Shown here: piece after piece, positions 34,129 to 44,020 of the stretch
How positions within the stretch are numbered: the first letter of the stretch is position 1
Layout of the letters: every line of letters starts with the position of its first letter
Program-made: the position numbers and the translations under genes
Notes under the pieces: generated by a model
Database searches by the model: none
Told to the model about the DNA's origin: nothing
What the model saw: the letters and a program-made list of their open reading frames with translations, nothing else
NCBI RefSeq assembly: GCF_025118155.1
Contig: NW_026251387.1
Coordinates: 2,077,501 to 2,141,500 of the forward strand
From: Cokeromyces recurvatus
Taxonomy: Eukaryota > Mucoromycota > Mucoromycetes > Mucorales > Mucoraceae
DNA length: 64,000 bases
Reading direction: 5' to 3'

Positions 34129-34216
34129 CAGTCCGGCTAGTGGACATTGTCGGCCACAAAAAAAAAAGAAATTGCCGATTACACAAAGATATAATAAAGA
34201 TATAATTGTCAAAAGA
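34129..34216 (+). repeat. Left terminal inverted repeat of 34.1-37.0 kb element
   Basis: Aligns by eye with the reverse complement of 36885-36968. The differences are substitutions plus a left-side expansion of an A tract and an 11-bp duplication (ATAAAGATATA). Confidence 0.75.
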
Positions 34217-34574
34217 CATGATTTAATTTTGTCCATTAATGCAGTTCCTTTATGGGCACTCTATAGAGCATTAGCCAAATTACATGAACAAATTATATAT
34301 AAAAAAACAATATATACAAAAGAAAAGTATAAAAACCCCCCTGAGAAAACGAACAAGGGAAGGGAAAAGGGAAAAAAGAAACAATAGACTAATTTGTATA
34401 CTTGATGATCTAAAGGTACAACTAACGGATGGGAACTTTGATACGCACTTACCTCCGTGGAGATGCAATTAGAAAACAAAAAGAAACATTTCATCAGCGA
34501 CGAAAACAAGAAACAGACAACCATAAATCACCAGGATCGGGATTAGGAGCCATATGGGCTGACGGGTGACTTAG

Positions 34575-34683
34575 GGTATCAACCACGTACAGCCAAGAAA
34601 GTAGAACCGACCAGAAAGGAGGGGGGGCCAGAGGAAGCAACAAGAGGGAGACAGTTAAGAGCATGATCAATCCGGTTGATACC
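34575..34683. repeat. 10-bp inverted repeat enclosing a purine-rich segment
   Basis: GGTATCAACC (34575-34584) and its exact reverse complement GGTTGATACC (34674-34683) flank about 90 bp of purine- and G-rich DNA (including GGAGGGGGGGCC) that stands out from the AT-rich surroundings. It lies within the element, upstream of its gene. Confidence 0.4.
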
Positions 34684-35000
34684 AGGAGGAGAGACAGGCA
34701 ACTGAGAGTATGAAGATGGACAAATATAGAATATAAACTTTTTTACTGACTTCTTTTAGATAATGTTTTTTGATAATTATATGAAGACTGTTTATACTAA
34801 TTCTGATGTTATGTTAACCGTCGTAACCAAGGGTAACACTAACTGTGGCAGGGCTGCGGTCAATATTGGTCATACATCGATTAACCAAATGATAATATAG
34901 TGGTTTTAAGATACTGACTTTAATAATTATAATGCAAAGAAAAAGAAAAAAAAAGAAACCGCGTTTCTTTCCAATTTTTACATAAAACTACTGTATCAAA

Positions 35001-36450
35001 ATGGCCCCTGAAAAGCATACAAAAATGAGAATAAGTGGTTTTTCGAAGGACTACAAGTTCTTAGATTACTTAAATTCATCTCTCAAGCCACCAAATCCAA
35101 AACTAGATTATTTCAACTTTGCTAATAAGTTTTATGGAACAGAAAGAGCTACCAACAATTATTACTTGGATCTACTTGACAAGCTTTCAAAAAATCAAAG
35201 CAATAAATTAATGAAGATAGCCACAAACGCAAAAAAATTGTTTAATGTTAGTTCTAATATTTGTTAACACTTAATAGGAACTCTAATAATATTCATTTTT
35301 GTAGTCGCGAAATAGAAATAGTGAATTTGAACGGATTTGTAATGAATATTGGGACAAAAGAGCGGATACTACTTTAATAAGATCAATTCAAAATGAAAAC
35401 CGACAAACAATCAGGAAATTAAATAGATTAACTAACAAGAGTATCTGAACTCTTGCCGTTAAGGTTAGTATTATTAGGAAGCTTATCAAGTGATATAATA
35501 ATGGAAATAACACGTACTTTTTAAAATACATAGGTTTTTAATTCAAATGAAGAAGAGGAACGTGAAGAAGAGGAACGTGGGGACGATGAAGGAACCTCTA
35601 TTGCTTTACAACAGTTATCTGATCTAGCTTCTAATAAGTAAGTGCTGTATGTTAAGAAATGGCAGTACTTATTTAAAATTGTCTTATTGTTATGTAGAGT
35701 TGGACACTTGAAAATAATCGACTTGTCGTCTCCAATAGCAATGGAGATATTAAAATCTGAAATTCCAGCTAAGAAGTTCAATCGGATTACTGCTGCAACG
35801 AATATTGAGTCCATCACTTTATCTAATTATGCTACACATATGTTGAATGCTCTTAAAAGTTCCTCTCTGTCTCCATCACTTTTAAGAGAAGCCTTATATA
35901 CAAATGGCTTTAAGCGAGGTTTTAATTTCATTCTTCATTTTGATGTTTCTTTTATTGAAGTTACCACCCGCTACTTGTAATGTATTTTCAATTATCATCC
36001 TATCTATACTCAAATATTTCTAACCTATTCATCTCTAGCCTGGATTTACTGTGTTCGCCTAATAACCCTCTGAATCAAACAATCCTCGAAAGATCAGCGG
36101 CGACATATTTTATTATTTATATTGTAAACCAGTTATTTATGTCTGATAACGATATAGTTCAACTTGATTGGTTAGAACGCGAATTCTTTGCTATTGATAA
36201 AACAAAGTGGGACGGCGTGCTTATCAAGGTCGGCAACAGGTCCTGTTCACCAAGTTTGATAGAGTTTTCTGGTGGTTGCAATGATAAAACCCCAAGTAGC
36301 AAGAACCAACACGATATCACAAAACTTTATTCAAAAATGGTTAAAATTCTCAAGAAGCACCCCTCAAACACAACAGAGCAAGTATTTTGTTTACGTTATT
36401 ATGGTAAGATTACGATTTGTCCTTCAAGTATTTTATGCTTAATTATCGTT

Positions 36451-36487
<37 letters not shown>

Positions 36488-36632
36488 CGCAACAAATAAG
36501 TGTATTTACTTTGAAAAGCTAGCCTGTTATAAGAATTCGCTGTTCCGATCTATTCATGCATCAATTGAAACTCCCACGACCCCAAGGAAACTTGTTGAAT
36601 ACATTAAAGAAGTTCCAAAGATCCTGGCTTAG
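35001..36632 (+). pseudogene. Element-borne multi-exon gene, unknown family, probably damaged
   Basis: Modelled exons: 35001-35246, 35305-35463, 35534-35637, 35698-35918, 35961-35976, 36039-36403, then one ending at a stop at 36630-36632. The protein starts MAPEKHTKMRISGFSKDYKF, has a Glu/Arg-rich linker (EEEEREEEERGDDEG), a helical middle (SPIAMEILKSEIPAKKFNRI) and a C-terminal part with KWDGVLIKVG, LIEFSGG, DITKLYSKMVKIL and VFCLRYYG, ending VEYIKEVPKILA. The D-G...E-x-S order faintly recalls PD-(D/E)xK nucleases but the Lys is missing, so that is speculation. Two lesions: an in-frame TGA at 35446-35448 in exon 2 and, before the last exon, a T35 tract (36453-36487) ending in CG where an AG acceptor would fit the frame. 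I do not recognise a transposase. Confidence 0.55.
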
Positions 36633-36884
36633 AAACAAGCAGTCGTTGATCATACAGTTCAATTTAAATAATTTTCAAGTCATTCTTTTCAATAACAATA
36701 ACGTGAAATACCTTAAATAATATTGATCCATTATTTAATAATAAATCTTTATCATTTGTCTGTCTATCGCTCATATTAAGTTGTCCATTCTATCTTTGAA
36801 ATAAAAAGTATTTGTCATTGTAGAGATTTAATTTTGCCCGTTAATGCTATTCCTTTTGTCGTTTTTTTTTTCCCTCAAACTTTT

Positions 36885-36968
36885 AAAATCTTGTCTTTTT
36901 ACAATTATATCTTTGTGTAATCGACAATTTCATTCTTTTGTGACTGACAATATCCACCAGCCAGACTG
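36885..36968 (-). repeat. Right terminal inverted repeat of 34.1-37.0 kb element
   Basis: Inverted partner of 34129-34216, followed by TA at 36969-36970. The element ends about 170 bp before the bHLH start codon, so it forms part of that gene's upstream region. Confidence 0.75.
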
Positions 36969-37136
36969 TATAATATTGGTTCAATTTTTAACCTTCCCCG
37001 ATATTGTCATGTGAAAAAAGGAAAGAAAAGAGAAAATGCCGTGTAACGAACTTGTTACTACTATCCTTCCCCTCACCTCACCTCCCCCACATTTCTTTTT
37101 TTATCATTTCTTTTTTCTTTATTTCTTTCTTTCATA

Positions 37137-37832
37137 ATGTCACAACAAGCTCCTTCTATCACTAATAATTCAGGTATATCAAATAATTCATTTTGAATAT
37201 ATTTATTTAAAATAAAATAAAATTACTATAAAAGATAATAAAAAAAGAACATTCGGAGAATTCTCTTCAATATCAGAAGAAAACAATAGTAGTAGTAGCA
37301 CCACCACCAACACCACCACCACCACAACAAAAAAAGAACGTAAAGGACGTAAAGCACCACATGAGTTATTAACAGAAGCAGAAAAGAAAGCAAACCATAT
37401 TGCTTCCGAAAAGAAACGGAGACAAAATATTAGGCTTGGTTTTGATCAATTAATAGAGATTGTACCTTCTTTGACTCAGGGAAATAGATCTGAAGCCTTT
37501 ATTTTACAAAAATGTAAATAAGATCCTTGTAGTTTGTTACAGCAATTAACACTTTATACTAATTTAGCTGTGGATCATATTAAGCAATTGATTGATGCTA
37601 AAAATGATTTAAAAACTCAAATAAGAAATCTTCAAACTATGTTAGGTGAATCGTAAGTAATTCTAATTCTAATTTTATTTCTAATTAGTATTATTATTAT
37701 TATATATTTTATTAAACAAAAAAAAAAAAAAAATTAATAGAACATTTTAAAATATTAGTAGTAATTTTGATGAAGATGTATGTTTAAACTATTTATTATT
37801 TAATTATACACGAGTAATATTATTTACAGTGA
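37137..37832 (+). CDS. INO4-like bHLH transcription factor
   Basis: Nuclear E-box-binding factor; the closest recalled family is the INO4-type fungal bHLH proteins that heterodimerise to control phospholipid genes. Five exons: 37137-37173, 37235-37513, 37568-37652, 37759-37777, and a stop codon alone at 37830-37832; about 140 residues. After a Ser/Thr-rich stretch (AGT/ACC repeats at 37287-37329) comes the basic region and helix 1, ANHIASEKKRRQNIRLGFDQ with LIEIVPSL, then a loop and helix 2, AFILQKSVDHIKQLIDAKND, and a short leucine-bearing coiled coil, QIRNLQTMLGES. The contact residues H..E..RR are all present. Alternative acceptors 3 bp apart (37758/37761) would add or drop one Ser. Only 32 bp separate its stop from the convergent next gene. 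Confidence 0.85.
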
Positions 37833-37864
37833 TTTATAATATAGTCCTCTGAAGATGATTTGGC

Positions 37865-39274
37865 TTATTGAGGAGTAAAGAACTCTAGATGACGATGATG
37901 TTGATTACGATAACGTACATAAGCAGAGTATGTACTCTTTGGTGTACCAATAAATAATTTTGCACGTGATGCTACTTCTGCATCAATCATAGGTAGTAAA
38001 AAACTTTCAATGGATTCCTTATTTTTTGTCTTGGCATTATAAAAATCATTGAGTGTGAAAATACATGGATAATGTTCAAATAATTCCGAAAATTGCCTTT
38101 TCGGTTCTAAAGCATCTGTAGCTAAATAAATAATTTGTAACCGAGGAATTTGTAGATCCCTGACAGAGAGACATTCTCCAAGTCTTTCTCGAGTTGTCAT
38201 ATTGGATTGAGTTAATAATGATTGAGTCACTAATTGAGCTCGAGATAGTCTATCTTCTTCTGTCATCTTTCTCTGTGAGTCTTCTTCTTTCCTTGTTGAA
38301 GAATGAGATACAGTTGCTAGTTGCTCACTTAAAGCTATTTCTATTTCACCAATCGTTTCTTCTGTCATCTCTAGAAAGACACCATCTCCCTGACGTAAAT
38401 GAACACTTACATAATCATAATTTAATTCTTCTTGAATCCTTTGACTTTGTTCATTCACAACGGGATGATTGATAGCTGTTGTTCTGTGCAGATATTCTCT
38501 GATCCACATTAATTCCGGCTCTCTTAAAATCAGTCTTGTCGTACCAAAGAGTGAGCCGAATTCGAGATAAGGCTCCGGTCGGTTACGTAAAGAAGCCAAA
38601 TCAATATGAGAATCATATTTATAGGTATCGCCATCCCCAGGTTGTGGCTGCCACTGATCAAGATGATGATCATGAATTTGATAAGAGTAACGTACTGAAT
38701 CGTTCAAACTATACTTTATGGGCGATATATGATGCAAGCGTGCATGGTGTTTAATAAAATCACGACTCATGTCCTCTCGAGATTCAACACGAATACCCAG
38801 TTGATACGCTGTTGTTAAATCAAAGATGGATTCCATCGGAACAGGCTTATATTTTCTATAGCCATAACATTTTGTAGACACGATAAGATCTTGTCTACCT
38901 TGTTTAACAATAGAGGGACATAAATCGATTTGTCTCGATAGTACATGAAACGGGCTCCAAAAGGCTCCCTTACCAATATTAAGTTCAGGCATCAGAAGGG
39001 TACGATTAAGAGCTTTCGCCAAAAGAAGGGCATTGATTAAGGCAATACGTTGATTATGAAGACCTGAATGTGGTAAGTACGTTAGATATCTTTCACCAAT
39101 TTCAGAATATGGATGATGATAATAATCGTCTTCTGGTGTCACAATGTTTGCTTCTTTATAATTATTTATTTTTTTGATAGATAACCTTATCTTGAATGGC
39201 TTATTTATCAAAGACCATGTTAAAGAAGCCAGTATAATTAAAACAATGATAATAATCGTGTTCTTTATTATCAT
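37865..39274 (-). CDS. O-fucosyltransferase-like type II membrane glycosyltransferase
   Basis: Intronless frame of 469 residues. A short cytosolic tail and one hydrophobic anchor (residues about 6-22, TIIIIVLIILASLTWSLI) fit a Golgi type II enzyme. The catalytic domain has YLPHSGLHNQRIALINALLL, the nucleotide-sugar-binding entry of GDP-fucose O-fucosyltransferase-like proteins, then LAKALNRTLLMPEL, the HxRxGD motif as VHLRQGDGVF, and a C-terminal TPKSTYSAYVRYR segment. Donor and acceptor are not determinable; fucosylation of proteins or glycans is the family's usual role, and Mucorales walls contain fucose. A Gln/Glu/Arg-rich insert about 280-330 is unusual. Promoter probably between 39275 and 39451. 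Confidence 0.8.
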   Translation of the reverse strand: MIIKNTIIIIVLIILASLTWSLINKPFKIRLSIKKINNYKEANIVTPEDDYYHHPYSEIGERYLTYLPHSGLHNQRIALINALLLAKALNRTLLMPELNIGKGAFWSPFHVLSRQIDLCPSIVKQGRQDLIVSTKCYGYRKYKPVPMESIFDLTTAYQLGIRVESREDMSRDFIKHHARLHHISPIKYSLNDSVRYSYQIHDHHLDQWQPQPGDGDTYKYDSHIDLASLRNRPEPYLEFGSLFGTTRLILREPELMWIREYLHRTTAINHPVVNEQSQRIQEELNYDYVSVHLRQGDGVFLEMTEETIGEIEIALSEQLATVSHSSTRKEEDSQRKMTEEDRLSRAQLVTQSLLTQSNMTTRERLGECLSVRDLQIPRLQIIYLATDALEPKRQFSELFEHYPCIFTLNDFYNAKTKNKESIESFLLPMIDAEVASRAKLFIGTPKSTYSAYVRYRNQHHRHLEFFTPQ

Positions 39275-39451
39275 GTCCTACTACGTATTTTCTAGATGAT
39301 TTATAAAAAAAAAAAAAAAAAATTCTTTGTTTCAATATAGGATCTTTTTTTTTTATATGTCAATGGTAAAAATAAATCATATCACGGACTCCGAAAGTAA
39401 ATTATTGATATTTTTTTTTTTTATTATAGAAAAAAAAATAATTAAAATATA

Positions 39452-41185
39452 TTAGAAATTTGTTGTAGTTGATGATGCTATTGTTGCTGCTGCTACTGTT
39501 GTTGGAGTAGTAGTATTTGTCTCCAAATTATTATTTATAATAGAGTTTGATTGCTGCTGTCTTGCTTCAATTTCTGGGGGATTAGGTAAAAGCGTTGTTG
39601 ACGTGCTTTTTAATGAAACAATGTTTTCATCTTTGTTACTATAATTATCATCATTCACTATAGGGGCTTTGTTCATGGTAGTGTCAGTGTCATTACTATT
39701 ATTAATAGTTTCTATTGTTGCTGTTGTTTCATTTACTTTCATACGTTCTCTTTCTTTAATAGCTTCAGCCATTTCTTTATTATTTTCATGAGGAGAAGAA
39801 GAAGAAAGACTATGATTGTTAGTAGAGGGTGTATCTACTGAATGCTGCTGAATTTGTTTATTATCATCTGTTGATTGACCTGTCAAGACAGGCAATACAT
39901 GGCTCGAAGGTAAAGGACCTCCCATACCTAACTTTGCATTTAATTCCTCTACTTCCTTCATTAATCGATAACTTTCAGATCCCTGCATTGAATTTAATGA
40001 AGATAATTTTTCTTTTAATTCTTCTACTTCTTTTACTAATTTGGCGTTTTCTTCTTCAAGTCGTACAATCTTTTCTTCCATATCTTGAATATGCTGTTTC
40101 TTCTTTTTACGGCATTCTTTGGCTGCTACACGATTCCTCAATAGACGACGTTGACGTCGTTCATCATTTGATAAACTACGTGTATTAGGCCTCTTTGCTC
40201 CCTCCTCTGTAAGAGGCCCGTTAGGTGCAGCTGCAACTGCAACTGCTGCTGGAGCTCCATTATTAGGCTGTAAAGCAGTAGGAGCTGGATGGGACATTTG
40301 TGGAGGCGGGCCTGGTAAAGCAGTGATGACATTACCTGATTGTTGAAATTGTTGAAAAAAGTTAGAAGCAAGACTAGGTACTGGGATAGGAGAGACCATA
40401 GCTTGTGCTAAAGAAGAGGCCGTTAAATTACTAAGGTCCTGTCCTTGTGCTTGCACATAAGATTGAAGTAATTGTTGTTGTTGAGGGTCAGTTAATAAAT
40501 GCAAACCAGGTGGAGGAGGATGTGCACCCTGTGCGATACTTAAGATATGTGTGGTATTCACTTGTGATTGATTATTATTATTATTATTAGTGGGAATAGG
40601 GTTTCTATCATTCTCAGTGTTAGTTTGTGTACCCTCATTCTCGTTAGATTTCATTTGCTGAGAGTTTTGGGACTGCTGTGATCTTTCTTCTTCTTCTTTT
40701 TCTTGCCCCTTTTCTTTATTCCCATCATTCTTGTTCTCTGAGTAGTTGGGTTCAGATGGAGTTACATTATCATTGCTTTGTTTATCAGAATCAGGAGATC
40801 CGGGTAAGTTGGCAGGTGAATTCATATTATCATCCGCAGTAGCCATAGTTCTATTTTTAGGCTTGATATCGTTCATAATGGTATCAGGAGCTTCCAAAGT
40901 AGTAGTAGTAGTATTAGAAGTAGCTGTATTCAAAATAGGATGCGTGATAGTAACAGAGTCAGTATCAGTATTACTAGTTATTACTGTAGTTTCAGATTGA
41001 GCATCAGAATTGATAGTTTCATCTGTAGAAGTAGTTGATTCAATTTTTTCTAGTTTAATCGTCTTAGTCTCTCTACCATCTTCAATTTCTGAACTAGCTG
41101 CACGTTTAGAATTATTCATTTCAGCCTCTTCTGTATTTATAGTTTTTTGATTAATTTCAGTTCGTACAGTTGTTGATTCAGACAT
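39452..41185 (-). CDS. bZIP transcription factor (CREB/ATF-like)
   Basis: Intronless 577-residue nuclear factor. The DNA-binding region lies near residues 335-395: DERRQRRLLRNRVAAKECRK with NRVAAKEC matching the N-x7-R contact pattern of CREB/ATF proteins, then a leucine zipper (IVRLEEENAKLVKEVEELKE). The N-terminal third is Ser/Thr/Asn/Gln-rich with Pro/Gln stretches (GLHLLTDPQQQQLLQSYVQA), typical of activation domains. The C-terminal part is low-complexity, rich in Asn, Ser and Thr. The upstream DNA carries several TGACG half-sites (41406-41469), which the protein itself could bind. Target genes unknown. Confidence 0.9.
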   Translation of the reverse strand: MSESTTVRTEINQKTINTEEAEMNNSKRAASSEIEDGRETKTIKLEKIESTTSTDETINSDAQSETTVITSNTDTDSVTITHPILNTATSNTTTTTLEAPDTIMNDIKPKNRTMATADDNMNSPANLPGSPDSDKQSNDNVTPSEPNYSENKNDGNKEKGQEKEEEERSQQSQNSQQMKSNENEGTQTNTENDRNPIPTNNNNNNQSQVNTTHILSIAQGAHPPPPGLHLLTDPQQQQLLQSYVQAQGQDLSNLTASSLAQAMVSPIPVPSLASNFFQQFQQSGNVITALPGPPPQMSHPAPTALQPNNGAPAAVAVAAAPNGPLTEEGAKRPNTRSLSNDERRQRRLLRNRVAAKECRKKKKQHIQDMEEKIVRLEEENAKLVKEVEELKEKLSSLNSMQGSESYRLMKEVEELNAKLGMGGPLPSSHVLPVLTGQSTDDNKQIQQHSVDTPSTNNHSLSSSSPHENNKEMAEAIKERERMKVNETTATIETINNSNDTDTTMNKAPIVNDDNYSNKDENIVSLKSTSTTLLPNPPEIEARQQQSNSIINNNLETNTTTPTTVAAATIASSTTTNF

Positions 41186-41405
41186 TAATTAACTCTTTTT
41201 ATCTTGAATATATTTTCAAGTTAATATACTTTATATTATCTTTCCACCCTTGTTCATTCCATCCCACCAACATATACATGTACATATAACACACAACATT
41301 TTTTTTTTTTTCTATTGCTTACCAAGTATTTTAAAAAAAAATATCCTTTATATGCGTTTTATTTTATTGGATGAAGTCGGGAGTAGCTTTTTTTTTTTTT
41401 TTTTT

Positions 41406-41469
41406 TGATGACGAAAAGAAGTTGACGACGTAAGAGAAAAAGGGGAGAAAAAAAAAAGATGACGACGAC
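41406..41469 (-). promoter_or_regulatory. Cluster of TGACG (CRE/ATF half-site) motifs
   Basis: TGATGACG (41406-41413), TTGACGACGTAAG (41422-41434) and GATGACGACGAC (about 41458-41469) lie 220-285 bp upstream of a bZIP start codon. TGACG is the half-site for CREB/ATF proteins, so autoregulation is plausible. The clustering is seen; binding is inference. Confidence 0.4.
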
Positions 41470-42019
41470 TAGAAATTTTTTTTAATGTCATTTTTTTTAT
41501 TAGTGTGAAGGTGTGGGAAACAGTTAGAACCAGGGGGGGGGTGTAAGTAGAGTGAAAATTATTTAATTTATGATGATTGGCTGATATTTCTATTTAAAGT
41601 TGCAGCCAATTACTTGTGAAGATTACAATTAAAGGCGCGTAAACACAATTTTTCTATGCGCGTAAAACTATGAATCCATATGCATTATGTAGCGTAGTAA
41701 CATAATGTGCATAATTACACTTAGAAATTGATGTTATATGTATATATATACGTATATAAATATATGTATACACATATACATATTTCTATTGTTATGATTA
41801 AATAGAAATTTTATTATCTATTTAGTCTTTGTGATGAGCACATAGTATTACTGGATTGTCTAGATCAACTCAACATAATAAGAATGAAAAGGAAATTTGA
41901 AGAAAAATCTTTGTATGGGATACAAAGAGGATAGCTTATTATGAAATATATAATATAATATAATTTGTGAAAAATAGTGAGAGACGAATTAAATAAAATT
42001 CGGTAAACAAACCAGTAGG

Positions 42020-42130
42020 ATGACAATTGCATGTTCGAGGCTCACGGCCTGGTAGCCATCTAAGATGCTAACTGAGAACATGTCTTCGTTTGACAGACAA
42101 TATAGGTGGCCAAATGATAGCATCTCTACT
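42020..42130. other. Possible structured RNA or relic
   Basis: A locally GC-richer stretch with complementary segments: AGATGCTA (about 42062-42069) with TAGCATCT (about 42118-42125), and GTCT with AGAC around a TTCG-containing loop (about 42081-42101). GATGACA and CTGA strings resemble C/D box elements but spacing and terminal stem are not convincing. No assigned RNA family. Confidence 0.25.
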
Positions 42131-42815
42131 TTTCTTTTGTTACATTATTATTAATTGAAGCTTAGACGCTTCCAGAGCTTTTATTTTATTTTATTTTGCA
42201 ATTTAGAGTGATACTAGTAATAAGAAAAACTTTCTTTATAACGTGTTCGTAATAGCCTATTTCTTCATGATTTGGCTAGATTAAGGATTATATTAGTGAC
42301 AGTTATTCAAATTCTATAGTATCGAAAACTAGAGTGCTTTATAATTCATCATGTCTTCAAAGTTATTGTTATCATTACTCTCTTTATAGTTATAGTAGTA
42401 ATAGTAATAATAGTTTTTTTTTCCTTTTTTTTTAAGATTAAACTTCTATATAAAATATGAAAAGAAAAATGATGACTATAATAACGATATAATAAATTGT
42501 TTGCCTAATCCTAGTAATGCCTTAAACATTTTACTAGACGTAACCATACATTATTTTATCTTTAGTCAATTAAACAAGCATTTTGGAAGGGAGGACTGAA
42601 TGTATATGTACCCCCAGCCCCTTATTATTATTAATAACAATACACCAATAATTTACTTGAAACTAAAAAATGTAAATATTTAATGTATGTAGAGTACATA
42701 ACTTTGTTAAGGGCTTTTTTATTATTATTATTCATTATATACGACGTATATTATTTCATTGTATTGTATTGTATTCTATACAGTCACATCCTTTTCTTCT
42801 TGATCTTATATAAAA

Positions 42816-43955
42816 ATGGGACATCATAAAACTATTAGAAATCGCAATGATATTAAAAAGAAAAGAAAAAAGCCACATCATAATAAGAAATTAAAACATC
42901 AAAATAAAAAAAACAAACATTTTACTATTGTAAATAAACCAACATCTTCCTCAATAACAGCCATAGATCAACTTCAGACTTATTCAGTTCAAGAAATTTA
43001 TAATGGAAAAACTGATTTTACTCAAGAAACAGTATTGAATAACAAAGATACTGCTATATTTTCGTCTGATTTGCAGAACAGTAATATTGAAGATTATATC
43101 TCTTCAACTAATAACAAAAAGACACAAAGTACTGCAGTTATAGCTGGTGTTATGGGCGGCATTGTGTTTATTATTATAGTCACTATGCTTTCTATAATAA
43201 AGAAGAGGAATAGAGTTAATAAAAAAATGAATGATATACTGGCTAATAAAAGAATAATAAATAATCACGATAATAAATTGTATTGCAATTCTTTATTAGA
43301 TGATAAGACTTCAGTATTTGATCATACTAAAGATACCATTTTAACTACATCGTTCGTTAAAGACACAAACACTAGCAACATACTGCCCCAGCATTGTTCT
43401 TCTACTATCGATCCGCCAATGTTAGAGGGAGAAGAAGAAAAGGATACTGCTATTGTTTTAACTGCGTCTAATCATCAATTCCATCACTTAAAGGACGAAA
43501 TATTTATTTCATCTCATCCTTCAGAACACAATAGTTTAAACACTCTAGTTGAAACACAAGCTTCTATTTCACGTAATAGCTCTGGTAGTGTAACAAAATT
43601 TGACTTGGATACAACACTTTTAACTATACCCAATCCATCTTATCTTACTCCTCACACTCTCTCAACATCTTCTACTGCATGGCGTCATTCTCTGTCTTCT
43701 TTAACTTCCAGCATTTATATGGATGCACTTTCAAGCCCTGTCCCTTCTATTGTCAATAACATCGAAGAGACCATTATGGAGCATCAACAATTACAACACG
43801 AAGGACCTAACTATATTGATCATTTTAAACATAATAGCAAGCATTATCATCATCAAACAAACATGAATAACACAAGTCATATTTTTGAAGCTTATAAAGC
43901 TCAATTAGTTCAAATTATAGACGATTTTGACGACATGAATAGAATAACACATTAA
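42816..43955 (+). CDS. Single-pass membrane protein of unknown function
   Basis: Intact 379-residue frame without introns. Residues 1-40 are very basic and His/Lys/Asn-rich (KKKRKKPHHNKKLKHQNKKN). One clear membrane helix spans about 106-128 (STAVIAGVMGGIVFIIIVTM) followed by KKRNR, so by the positive-inside rule the 250-residue Ser/Thr-rich C-terminal part is probably cytosolic. The strongly charged N-terminus argues against a cleaved signal peptide. No family recognised; the layout resembles fungal single-pass sensors (MID2/WSC style) but lacks their Cys-rich or long mannosylated ectodomain. Convergent with cyclin L, 65 bp between stops. Confidence 0.7.
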   Translation: MGHHKTIRNRNDIKKKRKKPHHNKKLKHQNKKNKHFTIVNKPTSSSITAIDQLQTYSVQEIYNGKTDFTQETVLNNKDTAIFSSDLQNSNIEDYISSTNNKKTQSTAVIAGVMGGIVFIIIVTMLSIIKKRNRVNKKMNDILANKRIINNHDNKLYCNSLLDDKTSVFDHTKDTILTTSFVKDTNTSNILPQHCSSTIDPPMLEGEEEKDTAIVLTASNHQFHHLKDEIFISSHPSEHNSLNTLVETQASISRNSSGSVTKFDLDTTLLTIPNPSYLTPHTLSTSSTAWRHSLSSLTSSIYMDALSSPVPSIVNNIEETIMEHQQLQHEGPNYIDHFKHNSKHYHHQTNMNNTSHIFEAYKAQLVQIIDDFDDMNRITH

Positions 43956-44020
43956 AAAGAAATTCCCTTTTTTTTTTATCCTTTAACATATAATAAAATC
44001 AACTTTTTTTTTTCTTTCTT

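Larger units (their letters stand above)
34129..36968. mobile_element. 2.84-kb TA-flanked inverted-repeat element carrying a non-DDE gene
   Basis: The left end starts TA|CAGTCCGGCTAGTGGA and the right end, reverse-complemented, TA|CAGTCTGGCTGGTGGA; 20 of the first 23 bp agree. Similarity continues for about 85-90 bp with small gaps, including an identical GATTACACAAAGATATA (left about 34178-34194; right, inverted, about 36907-36923). TA flanks at 34127-34128 and 36969-36970 match a Tc1/mariner-type target duplication. Inside the repeats, a 31-bp block beginning GATTTAATTTTG recurs in direct orientation at 34220-34250 and 36825-36855. The interior carries a multi-exon gene (35001-36632) with no DDE transposase motif. 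The element could be a mobilised gene, a non-autonomous element with cargo, or a transposon class unknown to me. Confidence 0.7.
41186..42815. other. Divergent intergenic region between bZIP and membrane-protein genes
   Basis: 1.6 kb with no protein gene recognised. It contains TGACG-type sites near the bZIP gene, an AT dinucleotide-rich stretch (about 41738-41785) and a structured segment near 42000-42130. Confidence 0.5.

Noticed and set aside
34097..34524. Short frames on both strands around the left end of the inverted-repeat element
   Set aside because: They run across the terminal repeat and purine-rich DNA and overlap each other; no protein features.
35001..36632. Assignment of the element-borne gene as a PD-(D/E)xK nuclease
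   Set aside because: Only a loose D-G...E-x-S order is visible and the catalytic Lys is missing; kept as unknown family.
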